From: Haematobia irritans
Lineage: Eukaryota > Arthropoda > Insecta > Diptera > Muscidae
Length of the DNA stretch: 64,000 nucleotides
Reading direction: 5' to 3'
Assembly (NCBI RefSeq): GCF_050003625.1
Contig: NC_134397.1
Span: 151,589,526-151,653,525 of the forward strand
The notes beneath the pieces are model-generated. The model was not told the origin of the DNA and made no database searches. It saw only the letters and a list, made by a program, of their open reading frames with translations. Each line of letters opens with the position of its first letter. Position 1 is the stretch's first letter. Made by a program: the position numbers and the translations under genes. Positions 35,238-46,050 of this stretch are shown in pieces.

Positions 35238-35545
35238 AGGTTAGGTTAGGTGGCAGCCCGATGTATCAGGCTCACTTAGACTATTCAGTCCATTGTGATA
35301 CCACATTGGTGAACTTCTCTCTTATCCCTGAGTGCTGCCCGATTCCATTTTAAGCTCAATGACAAGGGACCTCCTTTTTATAGCCGAGTCCGAACGGCGT
35401 TCCACATTGCAGTGAATCCACTTAGAGAAGCTTTGGGATAATCCACCGCTGAAAAACTTTTTGGTGTTCGGTCGAAGCAGGAATCGAACCCACGACCTTG
35501 TGTATGCAAGTTGGGCATGCTAACCATTGCACCACGGTGGCTCCC
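35238..35545 (-). mobile_element. tRNA-derived SINE with internal deletion
   Basis: Tail GGTTAGGTTAGGTGGC at the left, B box in GGAATCGAACCCACG, and end CACCACGGTGGCTCCC. Relative to other copies about 25 bp are missing after AGAGAAGCTTTG. It sits exactly between repeat J and a minisatellite block. Confidence 0.85.
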
Positions 35546-35829
35546 ATTTCTATAGAAGGGTTTATCAAAATTTTATTTCTATAGATAATTTTATAAAATT
35601 TTTATTTCTATAGAAAATTTTGTCAAAATTGTATTGCTATAGAAAATTTTATCAAAAGTTTATTCCTATAAAAAATTTTGTCAAAAATTTATATCCATTT
35701 AGTTTCTATACGGAAAATTTTAAAATTTTATTTTTATAGAAAATTTTGTTAAATTTATATATTTATAGAAAATTTTGTTAAAGTTGTATTTCTATTGAAA
35801 ATTTTTTCAAAATTGTATTTCTATAAAAA
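35546..35829 (+). repeat. 29-bp minisatellite block
   Basis: About nine units (ATTTCTATAGAAAATTTTG) between the SINE and the DINE-F2 copy 2 terminus. Confidence 0.85.
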
Positions 35830-36021
35830 ACAAGTAAGTAAAGTAGAAAGTCGGGCGGGGCCGACTATATCATACCCTAAACCACCATTACAGAATGAGT
35901 AATCATAAGCATTTGTGGGGTAACATATAGGTCTGGGAGATAAACCACAGTTGCATATTTAAGAAAATTAAGGGGTACATGTCTATGGGTGCTTTGTGTC
36001 AATCTAACTAGAGCTCATAGT

Positions 36022-36723
36022 CAATGTTGCCAGGGAAAATGTTCGGTTTACCCTACAAGGACAAAAAAAGTTACCTACTTTCCTATACATTCCCAAACAT
36101 TTTTCCCTACTATATTTTTCGTTAAATTTAAAAAATATTACAAAACAAAAATGGTTCTAAGTACTTTATTATCTTAAAACATGAATATGCAACGTATATA
36201 ACTTGGAATATAAATTTGTATTACGACCACGGTTGTCACAGTTTGTAGAATTCTACCCAAATTAGTAGTCTTTTTTGTTAAATCTTTATAAAAATAAAAT
36301 TTTGGAAAAAGTTTCTATAAACAAATTTTTGTGAGAAATTTTTCTATAGAAATAAAATTTTGACAATAAAATCTATAGAAATAAAATTTTGAGAAAAAAT
36401 TCCACAGAAATAAAATTTTGAGAAAATTTTTTTATAGAAATAATATTTTGAAAAAAAATTCTATAGAAATACAATTTTGACAAAATGTTCTATAGAAATA
36501 AAATGTTGACAAAATCTCCTACAGGAATAAAGTTTACCACACATTGTTAAATATCAAGCCTTGCCGGCTTCTAATTTCCTCCTCTAGAGCCACCAAAATG
36601 TAAAAATTATTACAAATTGTGGTGAGTGAAAATGTCCTACATTGTGGCCCTACGTCCCTACAAGACGCTAAATATTAGAAAAGCCCTACATATAGCGAAT
36701 TTCCCCAACTTCTAGCAACACTG
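36022..36723 (-). mobile_element. hAT-like element G inside DINE-F2 copy 2
   Basis: CAATGTTGCCAGGG at the left and TTCTAGCAACACTG at the right, with reverse-oriented 29-bp units at about 36290-36520. Its uninterrupted sequence (TTCTAAGTACTTTATT and CCAAATTAGTAGTC) serves as the empty-site reference for the nested insertions in copy 3. Confidence 0.65.
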
Positions 36724-37919
36724 GCTGTGTTGATATTGCGCCTACGGAGCTAGTATGCCACTAATATTGAGCCCATTATTACAAAAGAGAAAATCGTTAA
36801 ATTAGTGTGGGTAATAAATACAAATTTGTAAAAATCGAGCAATATTCTTATGTAAGAGCTACAAGTACGTATAAGTACGATCGGGTAGTACATCAAAATT
36901 TGAAATTTGAGTAACATTGGTTAATAAATAAGAGTACTATGTCCAAATGTGGGAAAATCCAGCGATGCATATATATGGAAGCTATATCTAAATCTGAACC
37001 AATTTGCATAATATTTTGCTGGTTTGATTAATACCACAAAAGGTTACCTTGTGCAAGATTTGAGTAAGATCAGTTAAGAAATGAGGCCTGTATGGTCAAA
37101 CATAAGGTTATTAGGGGCGAATTTTTCAAAATCGGGTGATACATATATGGGAGCTATATCTACATTTGAACCGATTTCGATGAAATTTTGCACATATAGT
37201 AAGTACTATAGAGGACTGGATCTAGCCAACTTTTAGTAAGATCGGTTAATAAATAAGGGTTCTATGGCCAAATTTGGGAAAATCGGGCTATACATATATA
37301 TATGGGAGCTATATCTAAATCTGAACCGATTTCGATGTTTTTTGCACATATAGTTAGTGCTATAGAAGACAACATTTAGCCAAATTTGAGTAAGATCGGT
37401 TGATAAATGAGGGTTTTATGGCCAAATTTAGACAAATCGGGCGATACATATATATGGGAGCTATAGCTAAATCTTAACCGATTTCGATGATTTTGTGCAC
37501 ATATAGTTAGTGCTATAGAAAGTTATATTTAGCCAACTTTGAGTAAGATCGGTTGATAAATAAAGGTTTTGTGGGCAAATTTGGGAAAATCGGGCGATAC
37601 ATATATATGAGAGCTATATCTAAATCTGAACCGATTTGGATGAAATTTTGCAAACTTGAAGGGCGACGAAAAGATTACCTTTTGCCAAATGTGGTGACGA
37701 TCCGTTTGAAAAAAAAGCGCAACGTGACCCCATTTGTCGAAATCGTTCGTCCTTGTGCCCAAAAAACTCCCTGTACCAAATTTCATCAAAATCGGTTAAT
37801 AATTGCGACCGGAATCCTGTGAACAACAAAGACATGGACAGACGGACGGACGGACGGACACCAAGCGCTAGATCGACTCAGGAGGTGATTCTGAGTCGAT
37901 CGGTATATATTTTATGGGG

Positions 37920-38606
37920 CGACCTTCCATACGTAATGGAATGTGCATGTTGTGTTAGTTTTTGTTTGTGTGATGTTAGGACTTTTTTTTATTGTCAGCG
38001 GGCCTGGACTGGGATATTGGGATGGGACCACGCCTGAGGTGTCGACGAGGCTAGCCGGTGTCCAAAAATAATATCCCCTAGTCGCACAAGGGCATCCGTA
38101 ACAATATGGAATATGCTGCCATTGTTTGGAATCCCATATATACTGTCCATTGCGATCGAATTGAAAAATTGCAGAAAAAGTTTATAAAGTTTGCATTATT
38201 GTCTGTGCCTTTTACTGATCCTTTGCCTTCATATGAAGCTAGGTGTAGGCTAATTCATTTGGATTCTCTTCAATCGCGTAGATTAAAGTTTTCAGTTTTG
38301 TTTATTTATAAAATAATTAATGGATTTATAGATTGTCCGTCTCTTTTAGAGTTGATTGGTTTTAAAGTACCAATACATTGTTTGCGAAAGCATGATTATT
38401 TTGCAATTCCTGCTCATAGAACAAACTATGGATCTTCGGAACCAATTTTAAGATCACTTAAAGAATTTAATAATTTAAATAATAACTTTGATTTAGATTT
38501 TTCAATTTCCCTAAATAGTTTTAATTCTATTTTAGACTTAATTTATTTTAAGAATTGCTAGTCTGTAAGGAATGTATTCCATAGACTGAATAAATAAATA
38601 AATAAA
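37920..38606 (+). pseudogene. Truncated LINE with RT C-terminal region, in DINE-F2 copy 2
   Basis: The open frame 38106-38561 (151 codons) matches the region after the RT domain of non-LTR retrotransposons: MEYAAIVWNP, RIEKLQKKFIKFAL, YEARCRLIHLDSL and RTNYGSSEPI. The 3' end is a TAAATAAATAAATAAA tail. About 185 bp of unrelated, more GC-rich sequence precede it (with GATGGGACCACGCC), which may be 5'-UTR joined by internal deletion. Empty sites in the other copies (TATGGGGTCTAAAATC) show the insertion replaced only a few bases. No target duplication is visible. Non-functional. Confidence 0.75.
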
Positions 38607-38689
38607 ATCAATATTTCTGGTAGGCACATTTTTTGGCCGATCAAACTTATTATACCCTGACCACTATGTGGTTTAGGGTATAAAAATTG

Positions 38690-39638
38690 TCTAAATTTTA
38701 TTTCTACTGAAAATTTTGTCAAAATTTTATATCTATTATTTTTATATTTTTTTTGTGGAATTTTTATGAAATAAAGAGATGTGAAAAAATACGCCCCAAT
38801 AAAAGCATTTTTTTGTGCGAAATTTTTAAGAAATACTACTTTTTTTAAATTTTCAAATTTTCATTGACCTCGTATATTAGTTTATAACAATAGAAAAAAA
38901 GTGGTACCCAATTCCATTGTCTCAAAATCTAAGCTTCCTAACCGAATATACACAAAATTGTTTTCTCATAAGGGCAAATTTTAGACCAACGACTCCTGAA
39001 AAAGTTTAGTAGTATGAAGTAGAGTATCGTATAGTATAGAGTCTCGGAGTATCGTATAGTATGGAGTCAGCCCCGTCCAACTAATGTCCTTTCTTCACTA
39101 GCATTTTTTTTTAATTTCACAAAAATATTACACCCCGTTACCCATAAGGCTGTTCATGGGTATTATGTCTACTAGTTGTCCTAAAGCATTTGGTTGTAAA
39201 ACCAATGTTTCTATGTTGTTGCATTAGGCACTATCCTATTAGAAAACAACATCTGATATGTAACTCATATCATGACAAAACCTAACACACACGCACATGC
39301 ACAAATAAACATTTAAAGGAAGGATATCAACAACCGGAAATTGTGTTGATGTCATACGTAAAAATGTTTGTAAATGCAAAAACACAACAAATATGCTTTG
39401 TGTTGCCAATGCCAGGATTAAATCATGAAATTGCCACGAGCTCTAATATCTACTGATGATGTGTGTACACTAAGCCCCATATGTTTTGCAGCGCTTTGGC
39501 ATTGTAGGTGTCTACTTGTGAATATTTCTATTGCCCACGTTTAAATTAAATTTTATAATTACAGTTAGCAATATTTGAAGCCCTTTTGTCTTTAATTCAA
39601 CAATTTAGTATTTGAGATAATTTAAAAATTATTCTTAA
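38690..39638. other. Spacer with a short array and small duplication
   Basis: Two to three 29-bp-type units lie at 38690-38745. GAGTATCGTATAGTAT occurs twice around 39022-39062, followed by GTCAGCCCCGTCCAAC, a decayed DINE-like terminal hairpin. No gene is recognised. Confidence 0.45.
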
Positions 39639-40189
39639 ACAAGTAAGTAAAGTAGAAAGTCGGGCGGGGCCGACTATATCATACCCTAAACCACCATTAC
39701 AGAATTAGTAATCATAAGCACTTGTGGGGTAACATATAGGTCTGGGAGATAAACCGCAGTTGCATCTTTAAGAAAATTAAGGGGTACATGTCTATGGGTG
39801 TTTTTTGTCAATCTGACTATAGCTCATAATCAGTGTTACCAGGGAATATGTTCGGTTTACCCTACAAGGACAAAAAGAGTTCCCTACTTTCCCAAACAAT
39901 TTTCCCTACTATATTTTTCGTTAAATTTAAAAAATTTTACAAAACAAAGTACTACACTGTTAGAAAAATATGTTTTTCATATGTTTCGATATAAACAAAA
40001 TGTGTTTCGGGCACAATTTTTAAACACAATATATTTAAGTGCAAACATGTAATGTTCTCAAACTAACACTAAATGTTTGGAACACATATGTTAATATGTT
40101 AGAATATATTATGTTTGGGGCATGCATGTTTCATAAAAATTATATGTGTGAATGTAAACATATATAAATTTACAAATTTCGAGTAAACA

Positions 40190-40225
<36 letters not shown>

Positions 40226-40507
40226 CGTTTATTTATTTATTTTTCAGTATAATTTAGACTAAAATAAACAATAGTATGCCTATTCTTAACCTATACAATG
40301 CTCCTGTTGGAGAACTCTAGTATAAACTGTATAATTCAAGTATTCTTTGTGTTTCAAGTTATACGTAACATTGGAGAAATATAATTGGGCAGTTGGGACG
40401 TAATGAAAAAAGGGAAAAAACATTACATATTATATTTTAGCTAATATAAAAAGTGTGTATCAAGGGATAAAACAAAAACAATGTCTTTCCAGGAAAGGTG
40501 ACTTATA

Positions 40508-43500
40508 TTAATTAATCCACCAATGTTTGTTGGTGTCTGCATTTAATATTTTACTTTTGTTAGTAGTAAATATACTCATACTAAATCTTAAATTAGACAT
40601 CATATCGTTGTTTATATTTATAGCTTTATTAGTTGCCCTGCGATAATGATGGTAGAAAATGGGAACGCCATCTTCGTTTTGCAAAACCTTATGGCTATCT
40701 AGAAAAGGAAAAGCTTCAGGAGGGACATACCCTTTCCCTATAGATTCCTCTATGTAAGAAAATGGCGCATAATACGGGGCCATTATAAGGTTATTATTTT
40801 CGCATTGCGTGCACCGTGAGATATGATTCCGAATAAGGTATATGATTATATTATCGATTCTACATATTTCTGCGTACTTATATAAATTCTTGTTAGATAC
40901 ATATTTCAAATGACCATTGGAATTATTTCTAAACATTGATGTACAAACTCTTAGTATTTTCCTTTCAGCTACGCGGATTTTTTCCATGTAAGATGGGGAA
41001 ATGTTGAACCAGATTGGACAACCATATGTTATAACGGGTCGAATTAGCACCTTGTACATAAATATCTTAGTTGCTGGGTTGAGAAGCTTCGTGTAGAATA
41101 AAGATTTATTTGCGAAAAATGCCCTTTTCGTTTTCTCAACAACTTGATTAACGTGATCGTTAAAGTATAGAAATTTATCTAAATATATTCCAAGATACTT
41201 AACGGTATCTACAACCCTAATGGCTACGTCATTTTGTCTAGAATATACACCGAAAGTCCTCCATCTCTTCCTGACGTTACTGTTGCATCTATTCACTGGA
41301 GGCCTAAACAAGATTGATTCGCATTTGTCTGTATTTATTTTCATATGCCAATCGGTGGCATATGTTTCTACAACATCAAATGATTGCTGCAACTCGGTAT
41401 TTATTTCCGATATGGTTTCACCTGTATTATAAATTATGATATCGTCTGCGAAAGATATTATATTATCGATCGTATTCAATAAGTCTAATATATATAAGTT
41501 AAATAGGATGGGAGCCAAAACTGTCCCCTGCTGCAGACCGTTATGCACATTAAAAACTTTGCTATTAATGCCTTTCCTATTGACTATGAAATGTTTATCG
41601 GATATCATATTGTGCAAAAGTATTATTAATTGCATCGGAAGACCATAGTCAACCATTTTGCATACTAGCCCGGGGATCCAAATATTGTCAAAGGCTTTTT
41701 CCATATCGATCTGGCACGCGCCTGTACAATATTTCCTATTCCAGTTCCAGTTAATAAAGGATGTTAATACAGTAACTGCGTTAATGGTTGAGTGATTGTA
41801 TTTAAAACCGAATTGTTTGTCACATATAAGACCCTTATCTTCGAAAAGTTTATTCAAAGTAATGTTGACACATATTTCAAATATTTTACTGATGTTTGGA
41901 AGTAAGCTAATCGGGCGCATATTACTAGGTTCAGTTGGATCCTTATCCTTTTTCGGTATAACAATTAACCTCGCGATTTTCCAAACTTCAGGGAAATAGG
42001 AATTGTTGATCAGATTGTTAAAAATCGCGCAATAGTCCAAAATAGTGATCTCAGGTAAGTTCCTCAGAACAATGTTCGGAATATTGTCTATTCCGGAAGA
42101 TACTTTATTTTTTAGGTTCCTGAATATATATTTTAGTGAACCTGGTGTAACAAAATGTATACCAGCTTGATCTTCGTTGAGGTCATTTGAGCGCAGGATG
42201 TTAGAAAAAGTTGTAATCGATTCCCGATTATTTTCAAAAGTCATTTTTGACTGCAAAAATGCGTTAAATTTTCGGTCTACTCGCAGATGGTTGTGGATTT
42301 CAGAATCAATCTCTTTCCGAGAGTGAACAGAATCAAAATAGGAACCTATGACATTAACAATGTCCTCATCGTCATAGATCAAATAGTTGTCATCTGTGTC
42401 TTTTTCTAAGACCCCCGTATCTAAACCGGAATTAAAAAGTAATCTATTATAATTTGCTGGCAGTCTCAAATGATCAATTTCCACTACCTTCCTTTTTCTA
42501 AAAGTTGAATTAATTTTACTGAACATATCCGCACTATTCCTAATATTTAAGTCTTTCAGCCTGTTTTCTACATTCCTATTAAGCATTAGTGAAATGTTCT
42601 CGTCTATAAGTTTGCGTATCCTCCTTAAAATCGATTTCAAAGTACACAGTGTTTCCTCCGTCAGAATTCGTTCTAACCTATTGTGCCTTTTTATTAAAGT
42701 TATAATTTTGCTTTTCTCAGAGTAAAGTTTGTCGATGACTGCATTTGTGTGTTTCCTTTTTCGTTTGTTTCCAAAAATTGGGACTGTTTCATCGATTGTT
42801 TTCCTGATCACTTGGTTTATCTGTTCTAAGTGGCAGTCGATTTCACTATTTGTGAGATTGCGGTCGTATGGGACGCGATGGATATCTTTCACGTTATGTA
42901 TAAACCGATCGTGAAATCTTTTCCAGTTGGTTGCTTTAAAATTCCGTTTTAATGAAGGATCGCTGATGAAATAATTTAATATATCGTCTTGGTATTTGAC
43001 TGAAATATTAATTTCTAGTGCGTCGTGATCACTGTCAAAATCAATTGTTCTTATACAATTTATCGAGTTATTTTCTCTTAGTATATCTATTCTGCTGTCA
43101 GCGATACAGACGTCGATATATGATTGTGACCTCGGGTACGATGGTAGCGAGGATGCATATAACCTACATCTTAAATTTATGGAATTATCATTAACCCAGT
43201 CGTACAGAATATTTCCCTTGGTATTGTTTTCCTTATTCTTCCACTCTTTATGTTTGCAGTTTAGGTCTCCCGCTAGTATATATAAATTATCTGTATTTAA
43301 GGCGTTAATAGCAGTGAATAGGGTATTTAAATCGTTTTTAAAGTGAGGATCATTATTACCTGAAGGGTAGTAAGCCGAAATAACAAATAAAAATTTATTG
43401 TGACTCAGAGGAATTCTTACTATAACAGTTTCTAAGCACTTAAGACTATTTAATGTATTATTAGTAAACTTTTTATGTTTTATTGATTTCTTTATAAGTA

Positions 43501-43726
43501 TTGCTGTCCCACCTGCCCTTTTAGAATTTGGTCTATCTTTTCTTATAATGCTATATCCTTCGTAATATAACTTGTATTTACAATTTAGTTTAGTTTCGTT
43601 TAGTAATACGATATCGGGATTATGTGTATCTATAAACCTTTGAAGATTAATTCTTCTGTTAATTTGTATCAGAGAATTTACATTTATTTCTATTATTTTT
43701 AATTGTTTGTTTGTGTTGTCTGTCAT
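40508..43726 (-). CDS. LINE ORF2, endonuclease/reverse transcriptase
   Basis: A 1072-residue protein for target-primed reverse transcription. Residues about 8-240 form an APE-type endonuclease: EINVNSL, catalytic Glu44 in LLNETK, Asp154/Asn156 in AGDLN, and SDH at 232-234. RT spans about 520-800: IPKKDKDPTEPSNMRPISLL, DKQFGFKYNHST, motif A IDMEKAFD with Asp674, NGLQQGTVLAPILFNLY, and motif C FADD with Asp761-Asp762, then YLGIYLDK. The tail has RPVITYGCPIW and a weak Cys/His patch (RCTQCENN); no RNase H domain is evident. All catalytic residues are present and the frame is uninterrupted. Translation is likely by termination-reinitiation at TAATG after ORF1. Confidence 0.93.
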   Translation of the reverse strand: MTDNTNKQLKIIEINVNSLIQINRRINLQRFIDTHNPDIVLLNETKLNCKYKLYYEGYSIIRKDRPNSKRAGGTAILIKKSIKHKKFTNNTLNSLKCLETVIVRIPLSHNKFLFVISAYYPSGNNDPHFKNDLNTLFTAINALNTDNLYILAGDLNCKHKEWKNKENNTKGNILYDWVNDNSINLRCRLYASSLPSYPRSQSYIDVCIADSRIDILRENNSINCIRTIDFDSDHDALEINISVKYQDDILNYFISDPSLKRNFKATNWKRFHDRFIHNVKDIHRVPYDRNLTNSEIDCHLEQINQVIRKTIDETVPIFGNKRKRKHTNAVIDKLYSEKSKIITLIKRHNRLERILTEETLCTLKSILRRIRKLIDENISLMLNRNVENRLKDLNIRNSADMFSKINSTFRKRKVVEIDHLRLPANYNRLLFNSGLDTGVLEKDTDDNYLIYDDEDIVNVIGSYFDSVHSRKEIDSEIHNHLRVDRKFNAFLQSKMTFENNRESITTFSNILRSNDLNEDQAGIHFVTPGSLKYIFRNLKNKVSSGIDNIPNIVLRNLPEITILDYCAIFNNLINNSYFPEVWKIARLIVIPKKDKDPTEPSNMRPISLLPNISKIFEICVNITLNKLFEDKGLICDKQFGFKYNHSTINAVTVLTSFINWNWNRKYCTGACQIDMEKAFDNIWIPGLVCKMVDYGLPMQLIILLHNMISDKHFIVNRKGINSKVFNVHNGLQQGTVLAPILFNLYILDLLNTIDNIISFADDIIIYNTGETISEINTELQQSFDVVETYATDWHMKINTDKCESILFRPPVNRCNSNVRKRWRTFGVYSRQNDVAIRVVDTVKYLGIYLDKFLYFNDHVNQVVEKTKRAFFANKSLFYTKLLNPATKIFMYKVLIRPVITYGCPIWFNISPSYMEKIRVAERKILRVCTSMFRNNSNGHLKYVSNKNLYKYAEICRIDNIIIYLIRNHISRCTQCENNNLIMAPYYAPFSYIEESIGKGYVPPEAFPFLDSHKVLQNEDGVPIFYHHYRRATNKAININNDMMSNLRFSMSIFTTNKSKILNADTNKHWWIN

Positions 43727-45084
43727 TATACGTCTATCAAAGAGAATATTGTGTCAATTCGTGAAGTTTGAATTTGAAGTTCCTTTTGGATGTTAGCTAT
43801 TTGGGCAGTTAAATTTATCATTAATGTTTTGACCTCTTGGATAAATGTGCTAAAATTATCAGAGTTAGGGGTATTTTTTGTAATTTGAGCATATGAATAG
43901 CGATTTTGAGTAGGAACATTATAATTATTGGCTTTTTGTTTACTTTCCATAATTGTTTTTCTTTTTTCTTGAAGTTTCTGTTGAAGGGCTCTATATGCTG
44001 GACACCCTTTAAAAGATGCTGGGTGCCCGTGTTCTTTACATAGCACGCAGTAGACTTGGTCTCCTTCCTTCAGATTGCATTTCCCTTTTTCATGGGTTTC
44101 GCTACATTTGACACATTTTGGTGTTAGAAAACAATTAGCTGCGCTATGGAAAAAGCCCTGGCAGTTTCTACATTGGACTATTTCGGGTCGTTTGAGATGT
44201 TCCCATCTTACGCATCTATGATCTAAACCAGTAACATTTTTGAGTAGGTTAACATCACTATCAGCGCTCAGCTGAACCATATACATCGGTAGAATTTGTT
44301 TATTTTTTTTGGATATGGATGTTGTAAATGGTGATACTTTCAAAAAGTGAAGATTGTCAGTCTCAAATTTTTTTAGATCAGTAAGTATTTTACTCTCATC
44401 CATGCCAGCGTCGAGACCCTTTAACAAAAATGTTTTATTCCTTAAGCTTTTTGGCGTGTATGTAAAGAATTTAGCTTCAACTTTTTCCAAGTAAGACTTG
44501 GCTTTAATGTAATCCTTAATTGAGTTTAAGAAAAGTGATTTCTTATGTTTATAGACTTTAACCTTAAAGTCTGTTATTTTTAAACAGTTTTTAATAAATT
44601 GTATCAATTTGTTCGAGTCAATATCGAATATGTTAATTGGTGGAATCTTTTGTTTTTGATTTAATAATTCATCATTTATTGTGATCTTTGAGTTGTTGTT
44701 ACAGTTTGTGGACGTTGTTGGTGTTACTTCGTCCACTCCAGTTGGGGGTTTTGTTTTGTTTTCGTCCAGTTCAGTGTTGGGTTTATGACGTTTGGAGATT
44801 TGCTCTTTAACATGCTGTTGAAATTCTCTCAGCTGCTCGGCATCATAATCATCATCTAATATAGAGTAGTAGTTTTCTCCTAGCTGCGAGATAGCACTGC
44901 ACTCCATGTTGTTGTTGTGTTTACGTTTACGATTTTTTATTAATGAAATATTGTTGTTACTTTTTTCATTGCTATCAAAGTCTTTTTTTGTAACTGGAGC
45001 CCGAAGCTCTCTGTGAGTTGACGCATCGGCTATTGAGTTTACATTGTTTTTATTTTCTAATGAATGAGCATTTAGCCCATTCAT
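43726..45084 (-). CDS. LINE ORF1, Gag-like nucleic-acid-binding protein
   Basis: A 452-residue protein expected to coat LINE RNA as a ribonucleoprotein. Residues 1-190 are polar, with a basic NRKRKHNNN stretch and many Asn/Lys/Glu. Residues about 200-300 (LRNKTFLLKGLD ... ADSDVNLLKN) match the PRE_C2HC-type region that precedes Gag knuckles in Jockey elements. Three Cys/His knuckles follow at about 303-365: CX2CX4HX4C, CX2CX3HX4C and CX2CX4HX6C, the last in HPASFKGC. The C-terminus (KTLMINLTAQIANIQKEL) is likely a coiled coil. The chosen ATG lies 215 nt inside the element and is the first in frame. The stop TAA shares a base with the ORF2 ATG (TAATG). No internal stops. Confidence 0.9.
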   Translation of the reverse strand: MNGLNAHSLENKNNVNSIADASTHRELRAPVTKKDFDSNEKSNNNISLIKNRKRKHNNNMECSAISQLGENYYSILDDDYDAEQLREFQQHVKEQISKRHKPNTELDENKTKPPTGVDEVTPTTSTNCNNNSKITINDELLNQKQKIPPINIFDIDSNKLIQFIKNCLKITDFKVKVYKHKKSLFLNSIKDYIKAKSYLEKVEAKFFTYTPKSLRNKTFLLKGLDAGMDESKILTDLKKFETDNLHFLKVSPFTTSISKKNKQILPMYMVQLSADSDVNLLKNVTGLDHRCVRWEHLKRPEIVQCRNCQGFFHSAANCFLTPKCVKCSETHEKGKCNLKEGDQVYCVLCKEHGHPASFKGCPAYRALQQKLQEKRKTIMESKQKANNYNVPTQNRYSYAQITKNTPNSDNFSTFIQEVKTLMINLTAQIANIQKELQIQTSRIDTIFSLIDV

Positions 45085-45265
45085 AGCACGTGATTAAATA
45101 GTTTTTTTTTTTTTTATTTTGTATTTTTATTAATCACTTATTTTGGGGGTTTTTAAGTATATATAATATGATTTCAAAACGGCAAAAATATTAAATTTTC
45201 ATCGGTAAACGAAGAAAACTTGTTATATGCAGTTTCACTGAAGGTAATGATCGCAAGATTAAGAA

Positions 45266-45300
45266 CACGTCCGTTGCTCATCGAGTTACGATTCAAACTC
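45266..45300 (-). promoter_or_regulatory. LINE 5' terminus with downstream promoter element
   Basis: Counting from 45300 on the minus strand, GGACGTG occupies positions 29-35 of the element (45266-45272). It fits the insect DPE consensus RGWCGTG and, if transcription starts at the second base (A), sits at +28 to +34, the standard spacing. Jockey-type LINEs use such internal, TATA-less promoters so that their own start is copied. The initiator bases (GAGTTTG) are a weak match. Confidence 0.6.
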
Positions 45301-45340
45301 GTAAACATATATATGTTGTGATATTTTATTCAGAGAGCGA

Positions 45341-45366
45341 AAGAGAGAGAGAGAGAGAGAGAGAGT
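45341..45366. repeat. (GA)n microsatellite
   Basis: Uninterrupted GA repeats of about 12 units after GAGAGCGAAA, within the TA-flanked element. Confidence 0.9.
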
Positions 45367-45855
45367 ATAGAGAAAGAAATAGAGATAAAAACCGGGAGGG
45401 TTGACGAAAGATATCAAATTAACACAGCGAGAGAATCGAAAGAGAGCAATTTCTGTGAAACCGCTTATATGTTGTTTCGGAAACTGCTTTATGATAAGGA
45501 CAAAAAGTTTATACGCTTAAGTCTAAATATTATTTAAATTAATTCTAAATATTATTTAATTTGTGTATATTATAAAATTATTTATGTATGTTTATACTCG
45601 ACCCCACGTTCTTCCTTTGTTAGAGTTTTTGAATTCCTTCCAAAATATCAAACTTTTATACCAAAACCAGTTTTTTATTACAAAATTGTTATTTTTGCAA
45701 TAAAAAAATCATATTTTATCCAAAAGCTCAGTCCATTTCGTTTATATCAAGCACTGTTTCTGACTGTAAATCTTTAATAAACCACATTTCGAAGTTTCAT
45801 TATAAAAATTTAATATAATATAAATATAAATGCGTAAATTAAAAAAAAAAAACAA

Positions 45856-45940
45856 TTGGTGTTTGGTCGGAGCAGGGATTGAACCCACGACCCTTTGCAT
45901 GTACGGCAGACATGCTAACCACTGCTCCACGTTGCCAACA
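45856..45940 (-). repeat. tRNA-like SINE head
   Basis: The minus strand reads GGAGCAGTGGTTAGCATG (A-box region), GTCGTGGGTTCAATCCC (B box) and CGACCAAACACCAA. It matches the head of the window's SINE family but lacks its body and GTTAGG tail. Confidence 0.65.
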
Positions 45941-46050
45941 CATGTATGTTTCTGTTAAATAATGTTATGTTTGCATGGGCTCGTGGGCGCTGCAAACTAT
46001 GCTATATAAATGTAACTTATAACGATAATTGTCTTCTGGTGACTATAACA

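Larger units (their letters stand above)
35830..38686 (-). mobile_element. DINE-like element family F2, copy 2
   Basis: The left (3') end ACAAGTAAGTAAAG with the GTCGGGCGGGGCCGAC hairpin and ATACCCTAAACCACC; the right (5') end ACCACTATGTGGTTTAGG and GTATAAAAA. Internal ~153-bp units (GGGAGCTATATCTAAATC) lie at about 37145-37610. The 11-bp-stem hairpin GATCGACTCAG/CTGAGTCGATC is at 37871-37901. It carries element G (36022-36723) and a LINE fragment (37920-38606). It is the reverse complement of copy 1. Confidence 0.75.
40183..45312 (-). mobile_element. Intact Jockey-type non-LTR retrotransposon, with its target duplications
   Basis: The element itself is 40195-45300. GTAAACATATAT occurs at 40183-40194 and 45301-45312 as a 12-bp target duplication. 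The 3' end is a 29-nt poly(A) (T run at 40194-40222) after an AATAAATAAATAAACG segment; the 3' UTR is about 285 nt and the 5' UTR about 215 nt. Two uninterrupted frames (ORF1, ORF2) overlap by one base. Jockey-clade assignment rests on the three ORF1 zinc knuckles with HPASFKGCP, the upstream PRE_C2HC-like region, and ORF2 without an evident RNase H. Full length, an open reading pair and a clean duplication point to recent insertion. Confidence 0.9.
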
